A DNA stretch of 11,226 bases from an uncultured Prevotella sp. (lineage in GTDB: Bacteria; Bacteroidota; Bacteroidia; Bacteroidales; Bacteroidaceae): contig CAAGSA010000021.1 in NCBI GenBank assembly GCA_900772835.1, forward strand, positions 1 through 11,226, read 5' to 3'. Every line of letters starts with the position of its first letter. The first letter of the stretch is position 1. The notes below the pieces were generated by a model, which was given only the letters and a program-made list of their open reading frames with translations, was not told where the DNA came from and ran no database searches. The position numbers were made by a program, and so were the translations under genes. This document shows positions 7,407 to 11,226 of this stretch, piece by piece.

Positions 7407-7426
7407 TTTTTCTTCTTTCTTTTCAT
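7403..7426 (-). CDS. Possible Lys-rich leader peptide coupled to the sigma gene
   Basis: On the minus strand an ATG at 7426 opens an eight-codon ORF encoding M-K-R-K-K-K-K with stop TGA (7405-7403). The TGA overlaps the GTG start of the sigma gene as GTGA. A GGAGGG (7438-7433) lies 6 nt before the ATG, an ideal Shine-Dalgarno distance, although this phylum rarely depends on such sequences. It is out of frame with the sigma gene. It may promote re-initiation or coupling, or be chance in an A-rich leader. Confidence 0.35.
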   Translation of the reverse strand: MKRKKKK

Positions 7427-7432
7427 TCTTTT

Positions 7433-7470
7433 CCCTCCAAGTGCCAGCACTCTTGTGCCGGCTTAGAGAG
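7433..7470 (-). promoter_or_regulatory. Intercistronic hairpin burying GGAGGG before the sigma gene
   Basis: Starting two nt after the NigD-like stop, the minus-strand RNA can fold a 16-bp stem. The inner part, GCCGGCAC (7462-7455) with GUGCUGGC (7450-7443), closes an AAGA loop. After a 2-nt bulge, CUCUCUAA (7470-7463) pairs with UUGGAGGG (7440-7433). The stem covers the only SD-like sequence upstream of the sigma gene. No T run follows, so it is not an intrinsic terminator; a translational or processing control is more likely. Confidence 0.6.
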
Positions 7471-7472
7471 GG

Positions 7473-8204
7473 TCAATCCTTTGTACGATAGTCGAACACG
7501 GCAGTCTTCTCGCCCTTGAACGCACGGTATCTCACCTTCAGCTTCACTGTCTTGCCGCCCGTCTTGGGCAGTTCTTTAAGTGAGAAAGCCACCGTGGTGT
7601 AAGCGAACTGCCCGTTGGTGTCGCCGTATGCGTTCTGCCGCAGTTCCACTTCGTATGGATCGTCGTGGTTATTGCCTACGACGAGGTTCACGAGGTGCGG
7701 CTTTGCATTGCGCCCCCACACGGTGCCGATGCAAAGTGTGAGATAGTTGTCTTCGCACACTGTGGGGAAGCTGCTGCTCACCTCCAGCGGATCGTTGCCG
7801 TATACGGCATCGTTTCTTTCGCCGAGCGTCGGCACGGTATGCTTCGTCAGCACACTGTCGATGCTGTTCAGCACCACCGCCTTGGTATATGGTGCAGCAT
7901 CGGCTTTCGTCTCCCTGTAGTAGGCGAAGGCTCTCACTTCTTTCCCATTGAATGGGTGTTCCTTCAGATTCACGGGCAGCAAGGTGGTGTTGTCGTCGAG
8001 TTGCAGATAAACGGTGTTGTCGGCAGCCGTCTTCACGGTCACTATTGCCGTAGGCTGTCCGTTGGTGGGCGGACAAACAACATAGTCGTAGCCGCATCCG
8101 TCATCCAAGTCGCACGAGTTCATTGTGGCGGCCGCTGCCGCGAGAATTGTAATAATGGCAACGGCGTATGCCTTGCCCTTCAAAAAACATTTAATACTTT
8201 TCAT
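7473..8204 (-). CDS. NigD-like lipoprotein
   Basis: The 243-residue protein has a lipoprotein signal: Lys-rich start, hydrophobic AYAVAIITILAAAAA, and lipidated Cys31 after MNS. The residues after the cysteine (DLDDG) are acidic, as in Bacteroidetes surface-export signals. The mature part fits the NigD family: an N-terminal small beta domain (about 48-105, with AIVTVKTAADNTVYLQLDD and an N-terminal OB-like look) and a C-terminal beta-sandwich (about 110-243, ending VRYRAFKGEKTAVFDYR). NigD was named from a Prevotella bacteriocin locus, but the function of the family is not established, and no bacteriocin gene is visible here. It appears to be the first gene of the operon with the ECF sigma factor and barrel protein, suggesting a part in an envelope-sensing module or as its output. 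The start ATG at 8204 immediately precedes the signal peptide. Confidence 0.85.
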   Translation of the reverse strand: MKSIKCFLKGKAYAVAIITILAAAAATMNSCDLDDGCGYDYVVCPPTNGQPTAIVTVKTAADNTVYLQLDDNTTLLPVNLKEHPFNGKEVRAFAYYRETKADAAPYTKAVVLNSIDSVLTKHTVPTLGERNDAVYGNDPLEVSSSFPTVCEDNYLTLCIGTVWGRNAKPHLVNLVVGNNHDDPYEVELRQNAYGDTNGQFAYTTVAFSLKELPKTGGKTVKLKVRYRAFKGEKTAVFDYRTKD

Positions 8205-8431
8205 TATTCAGCCCTTTCTTTCATTTCTCTATCTGATAAACAGCGGCAGTGGAAAAACATTGCATGGCTGCTGATGAAAAAGTAATATTTTTTTGTCCGA
8301 CTTGCTCCTGTCGGCATATATATATGGTTTTTCCGTTAAATGTATAGACGCTTGTCGTGTAGTGCATATAGCTTTAACGTGAAGAACTCATCGTTTAAAC
8401 CTGCCTCTTCATGCATCAAGACAAGAAGAGC
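8205..8431. other. Gap between RNase HI and the NigD-sigma-barrel operon
   Basis: These 227 bp are AT-rich and hold no credible gene. They should contain the promoter of the minus-strand operon, but no full -33/-7 match is present. The best partial -7 boxes on the minus strand are TACATTTA and TACTTTTT, each one base off and without a TTTG 20 nt upstream. Weak inverted repeats occur (CTCTTC 8405-8410 with GAAGAG 8425-8430, and CCGAC/GTCGG just past 8298), neither followed by a T run. Confidence 0.5.
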
Positions 8432-8896
8432 TTACCCCTTTCTGCCGAAGTCTGCCGGAACCTCGCCCCACTTCTTCGTTTCCCATTTCAGTATTGGCAC
8501 ACGGAAGGGGTGCGTCTGCAGCCAGTGCTCGGCACGCGCTATCACGTTGTACAGCTGTGCCGTCTGCGCCGTGCGTTCAAGCTTAGTCTTGCACTGCCGT
8601 TTCTCCACCCACAATATGGCGTTGCGACTGTCGGAATATATCGTCTTGCGTATGCCCTTCTGTTCCATAAGGGCGAGGGCATGCACGATGGCGAGAAACT
8701 CGCCGATGTTGTTTGTGCCGTGTACAGGACCGTAGTGGAACACCACAGCTCCCGTGGCGAGGTCGATGCCCCGGTATTCCATCGGTCCGGGATTGCCAGA
8801 GCAGGCTGCATCCACTGCCCACGCGTCGGCACTCACCTCCATTGGCAGTGGCAGCACCGTATCGTTCCTGTAGTCGGGGGGAGAAACCAGATTCAT
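8432..8896 (-). CDS. rnhA: Ribonuclease HI
   Basis: RNase HI cuts the RNA strand of RNA-DNA hybrids in the cytosol, removing primers and R-loops. From the ATG at 8896 the protein has 154 residues, close to the 155 of E. coli RNase HI. The four acidic catalytic residues are present with near-family spacing: Asp29 in AVDAACSGNPG, Glu66 in NNIGEFLAI, Asp89 in YSDSRNAILWV and Asp149 in PADFGRKG. There is no N-terminal viroplasmin-like hybrid-binding domain, which many Bacteroidetes RNases H carry. The frame stays open upstream to a TTG at 8980, but those 28 residues look like translated leader, contain the tandem repeat and match no domain, so the ATG at 8896 is preferred. It lies alone between argS and the NigD operon on the same strand. 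Confidence 0.88.
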   Translation of the reverse strand: MNLVSPPDYRNDTVLPLPMEVSADAWAVDAACSGNPGPMEYRGIDLATGAVVFHYGPVHGTNNIGEFLAIVHALALMEQKGIRKTIYSDSRNAILWVEKRQCKTKLERTAQTAQLYNVIARAEHWLQTHPFRVPILKWETKKWGEVPADFGRKG

Positions 8897-8920
8897 ATCA
8901 GTTTTTATTGTTTTTAGGAA

Positions 8921-8954
8921 ATTGTTTGGTTTGGTGGAGAATTGTTTGGTTTGG
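8921..8954. repeat. Tandem 14-bp direct repeat in the RNase HI leader
   Basis: ATTGTTTGGTTTGG occurs at 8921-8934 and again at 8941-8954, identical and 20 nt apart. Two helical turns separate the copies, so a pair of protein-binding sites is possible, as is simple slippage. The minus-strand form is rich in CAAAC. It lies 25-58 nt before the RNase HI ATG. Confidence 0.75.
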
Positions 8955-9033
8955 CGATTTGTCTGGAGGGATTGGTTCAAAGAATCTGTACAAAAACCGG
9001 TTCATAGAAATCATTTACTTTTTTGAATCAAGA

Positions 9034-9070
9034 ATTAAGAGTTGCCTGCGCACAGCCGACAACTCTTAAT
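9034..9070 (-). terminator. Probable terminator downstream of argS
   Basis: ATTAAGAGTTG (9034-9044) is exactly complementary to CAACTCTTAAT (9060-9070), giving an 11-bp stem with a 15-nt loop, 29 nt past the argS stop. In minus reading the stem is followed by TCTTGATTC, only moderately T-rich, so termination may be weak. It is the only structure between argS and the RNase HI leader. Confidence 0.5.
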
Positions 9071-9098
9071 ATCACTGATGATTTCCTCCTGTCATTTC

Positions 9099-10916
9099 TT
9101 ACATACGCTCCGGCACCTCTATACCGAGCAATGCCATACCGTTCTTGATGGTCTTTGCCACATTCTTGGCAATCACGAGGCGCACCACCTTCTCCTCCTC
9201 ACTCTCGGCGTTCAGTATGCTGTAGTCGTGGTAGAACTGGTTGAAGTCCTTTGTCAGCTCGTAACAGTAGTTTGCTATGCCGCTCGGCGAATAGTCCTTT
9301 CCTGCCTGGCGCACGGCAGCCCCGAACTCGTCCATTTTCTGTATCAGCTCCGTCTCTTTCTGGTTGATAGGCATCGTGTCGCTGAGGGTGTCGGGCATGC
9401 TGATGCCCTGTGCGGCAGCCTTGCGCAGGATGCTGCGGATTCGGGCGTAAGTGTACTGTATGAACGGACCCGTGTTGCCGTTGAAGTCGATGCTCTCCTC
9501 GGGGTTGAACAGCATGTTCTTGCGCGCGTCAACCTTCAGGATGAAGTATTTCAGTGCTCCCAGACCCACTACGCGTGCTATCTCGCCGCGCTCCTCCTCG
9601 GTCATGTCGCTGAACTTGCCCAGCTCCTCGCTCGTCTTGCGCGCGTCGGCAACCATCGTTGCTATCAGGTCGTCGGCATCCACCACTGTTCCCTCACGGC
9701 TCTTCATCTTTCCGTTCGGCAGCTCCACCATTCCGTAGGAGAAGTGTACCAATTCCTTGCCCCACTTGAATCCCAGGCGGTCGAGCAGAATGGAAAGCAC
9801 CTGGAAGTGGTAGTTCTGTTCGTTGCCCACCACGTATATCATCTTGTCGATGGGGAAATCCTTGAATCGCATCTCCGCAGTGCCGATGTCCTGTGTCATG
9901 TATACCGATGTGCCGTCGCTTCTGAGCAGCAGTTTCTGGTCGAGTCCCTCGTTCGTGAGGTCTGCCCACACGCTGTTGTCGTCGTGGCGTTCAAAGAGTC
10001 CCTTGTCGAGTCCTTCCTCCACCTTTGCCTTGCCCTTCAGATATGTCTGCGACTCATAGTATATCTTGTCGAAGCCCACGCCCAGGTCTTTGTATGTCTT
10101 GTCGAATCCCTCGTATACCCACGAGTTCATCTTCTCCCAGAGCGCACGCACGTCCTTGTCGCCCTGTTCCCATTTCACGAGCATGTTGTGTGCCTCCTTC
10201 ATGAGCGGCGATTCCTCCTTTGCCTTCTTCTCGGCAGCTTCCTCGTCCATTCCCTCGGCGGTGTAGCGTGCTGCCAGTTCCTTCACCTCCTCGCGGTAGT
10301 GCTTGTCGAAAGCCACGTAGAAGTCGCCGATGAGGTGGTCGCCCTTCTTGCCGCTTGTTTCCGGTGTCACGCCGTTGCCCCACTTCTGCCATGCCAGCAT
10401 CGACTTGCAGATGTGTATGCCTCGGTCGTTCACGATGTTCGTCTTCACCACCTTGTTGCCGTTTGCCTCCATAATCTGCGCCAGCGACCATCCGAGCAGG
10501 TTGTTGCGCACGTGGCCCAGATGCAGCGGTTTGTTCGTGTTCGGCGACGAATATTCTATCATTACCAGCGGCGAATTCTCCGTAGCCTTCTGCTCGCCGT
10601 ATTTCTCGTCGGCATTGATGGCGTTGAGCATCTCTATCCATGCAGCCGGCGCAACCACGAGGTTCAGGAATCCCTTCACCACGTTGAAGTCTGCCACAGC
10701 CTTGCAGTTCTGCTTCATCCATTCGCCAATCTCCTGCGCCGTGTCTTCCGGCTTCTTCTTCGATATCTTCAGGAATGGGAACACCACGAGCGTGAGGCTT
10801 CCCTCAAACTCCTTCTTCGTCTTCTGCACCTGTACCATCTTCTCCGGCACTTCCTGCGCGTAGAGCGCGCTCACGGCTTGCTTCGCCGCGCTGCTTATTT
10901 CGCTGATTATATTCAT
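9099..10916 (-). CDS. argS: Arginyl-tRNA synthetase
   Basis: ArgS attaches arginine to tRNA-Arg using ATP. The 605-residue protein is full length. An N-terminal Arg-tRNA-synthetase domain (about 1-90) precedes the class I catalytic core, with SPNTNKPLHLGHVRNN holding the HxGH motif at 132-135. The second signature is KMKSREG (403-409), the ArgS form of KMSKS. The DALR anticodon-binding domain covers about 485-605, starting near FIQYTYARIRSILRKA. The frame is open to a TTG 36 nt upstream, but the ATG at 10916 begins the homologous sequence and sits about 30 nt after the -7 box. It lies divergent to the tRNA-Leu gene. The synthetase for leucine is not involved, so the neighbourhood is not functionally linked. 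Confidence 0.97.
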   Translation of the reverse strand: MNIISEISSAAKQAVSALYAQEVPEKMVQVQKTKKEFEGSLTLVVFPFLKISKKKPEDTAQEIGEWMKQNCKAVADFNVVKGFLNLVVAPAAWIEMLNAINADEKYGEQKATENSPLVMIEYSSPNTNKPLHLGHVRNNLLGWSLAQIMEANGNKVVKTNIVNDRGIHICKSMLAWQKWGNGVTPETSGKKGDHLIGDFYVAFDKHYREEVKELAARYTAEGMDEEAAEKKAKEESPLMKEAHNMLVKWEQGDKDVRALWEKMNSWVYEGFDKTYKDLGVGFDKIYYESQTYLKGKAKVEEGLDKGLFERHDDNSVWADLTNEGLDQKLLLRSDGTSVYMTQDIGTAEMRFKDFPIDKMIYVVGNEQNYHFQVLSILLDRLGFKWGKELVHFSYGMVELPNGKMKSREGTVVDADDLIATMVADARKTSEELGKFSDMTEEERGEIARVVGLGALKYFILKVDARKNMLFNPEESIDFNGNTGPFIQYTYARIRSILRKAAAQGISMPDTLSDTMPINQKETELIQKMDEFGAAVRQAGKDYSPSGIANYCYELTKDFNQFYHDYSILNAESEEEKVVRLVIAKNVAKTIKNGMALLGIEVPERM

Positions 10917-10949
10917 GTCCTGTTCTGTTGTTTTATTGTTTTTAGGGTG

Positions 10950-10957
10950 CAAAGTTA
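10950..10957 (-). promoter_or_regulatory. -7 box of the argS promoter
   Basis: Minus-strand TAACTTTG is a perfect TAnnTTTG box 34 nt before the argS ATG. No TTTG occurs 20 nt upstream (that stretch is TATA-rich), so the -33 element is degenerate. The short leader holds CCTAAAAACAATAAAA, shared with the RNase HI leader. Confidence 0.65.
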
Positions 10958-11085
10958 CAACAAAAGCCCCACATAATATATAATTATGCCGAAAATCATA
11001 ACATTTTATAAGCCTCTGCCTTTATTTCGTCTTGGTGTACCTCTGTGTGCGTATGAATTCCAGATGAAAGAAAAAGCGATAAAAA

Positions 11086-11117
11086 TTTGCGTGTTGCAAA
11101 AAAATGTATTACCTTTG
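11086..11117 (+). promoter_or_regulatory. Housekeeping promoter of tRNA-Leu
   Basis: TTTG at 11086-11089, exactly 20 nt of spacer, then TACCTTTG at 11110-11117 match the Bacteroidetes consensus completely. Transcription would start a few nt before the tRNA 5' end at 11130. Confidence 0.85.
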
Positions 11118-11129
11118 CGCCGCAATAAA

Positions 11130-11211
11130 GCCCAGATGGCGGAATCGGTAGACGCGCTGGTCTCAAACACCAGTGGGGCAACCCGTGCCGGTTCGACCCC
11201 GGCTCTGGGTA
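11130..11211 (+). tRNA. tRNA-Leu (anticodon CAA)
   Basis: The acceptor stem pairs GCCCAGA (11130-11136) with TCTGGGT (11204-11210), the first pair being G-U, and the discriminator is A. The anticodon arm is CTGGT-CTCAAAC-ACCAG, giving CAA, which reads UUG. A long variable arm (GGGGCAACCC) marks a class II tRNA, and the T arm is GCCGG-TTCGACC-CCGGC. The 3' CCA is not encoded (the next bases are CAA), so it is added after transcription. Confidence 0.95.
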
Positions 11212-11226
11212 CAAAGAACGGCTAAG

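Noticed and set aside
7433..7470. Hairpin after the NigD-like gene as an intrinsic terminator
   Set aside because: The sequence following it in minus reading is A-rich with no T run, and the sigma gene begins only 26 nt later.
9042..10976. A 644-codon open frame on the + strand covering all of argS
   Set aside because: It is antisense to argS, whose motifs and length are unambiguous. Its product is His/Leu/Val-rich with no domain, as expected from the codon bias of the real gene.

Overview
This window looks like a chromosomal segment of a Bacteroidales bacterium, most likely Prevotella-like. The signs are several Bacteroidetes-type promoters (TTTG or TTG, then 20 nt, then TAnnTTTG), start codons without Shine-Dalgarno sequences, AT-rich gaps between GC-richer genes, a tRNA without an encoded CCA end, acidic residues just after lipoprotein cysteines, and families largely confined to this phylum (NigD-like, DUF5723-like). 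Genus assignment is an inference from general resemblance, not a database match.

Layout: 1-72 is the 3' end of an IS30-family transposase gene. A perfect -7 box then drives kdsA and kdsD on the + strand (233-1971), two consecutive-pathway Kdo enzymes for lipid A/LPS core. A long bidirectional terminator (2034-2093) separates them from a convergent two-gene minus-strand operon (5309 to 2127). That operon encodes a large lipoprotein predicted to be surface exposed and a DUF5723-like outer-membrane barrel, driven by a full housekeeping promoter at 5398-5429. Next, also on the minus strand, is a probable three-gene operon (8204 to 5532): a NigD-like lipoprotein, an ECF sigma factor, and an unusual protein with a cytoplasmic head, one membrane helix, a roughly 200-residue low-complexity linker and a C-terminal beta-barrel. 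It ends in a strong intrinsic terminator (5457-5504). A compact RNase HI gene (8896-8432) and argS (10916-9099) follow on the minus strand. A divergent tRNA-Leu(CAA) with a textbook promoter closes the window on the + strand.

The most interesting part is the NigD/sigma/barrel module. The barrel protein appears to join in one chain what FecA-FecR-type systems place in separate proteins (an outer-membrane sensor and an inner-membrane anti-sigma factor), so it may be a one-polypeptide trans-envelope regulator of the adjacent ECF sigma factor. The junction upstream of the sigma gene also looks built for control. It holds a long hairpin that buries a GGAGGG, then a seven-residue Lys-rich mini-ORF whose stop overlaps the GTG start of the sigma gene. 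No housekeeping promoter was found upstream of this operon, which would fit autoregulation. These are inferences from sequence reading alone.

The kdsA-kdsD pair, RNase HI, argS and tRNA-Leu are ordinary housekeeping genes with their key residues intact.
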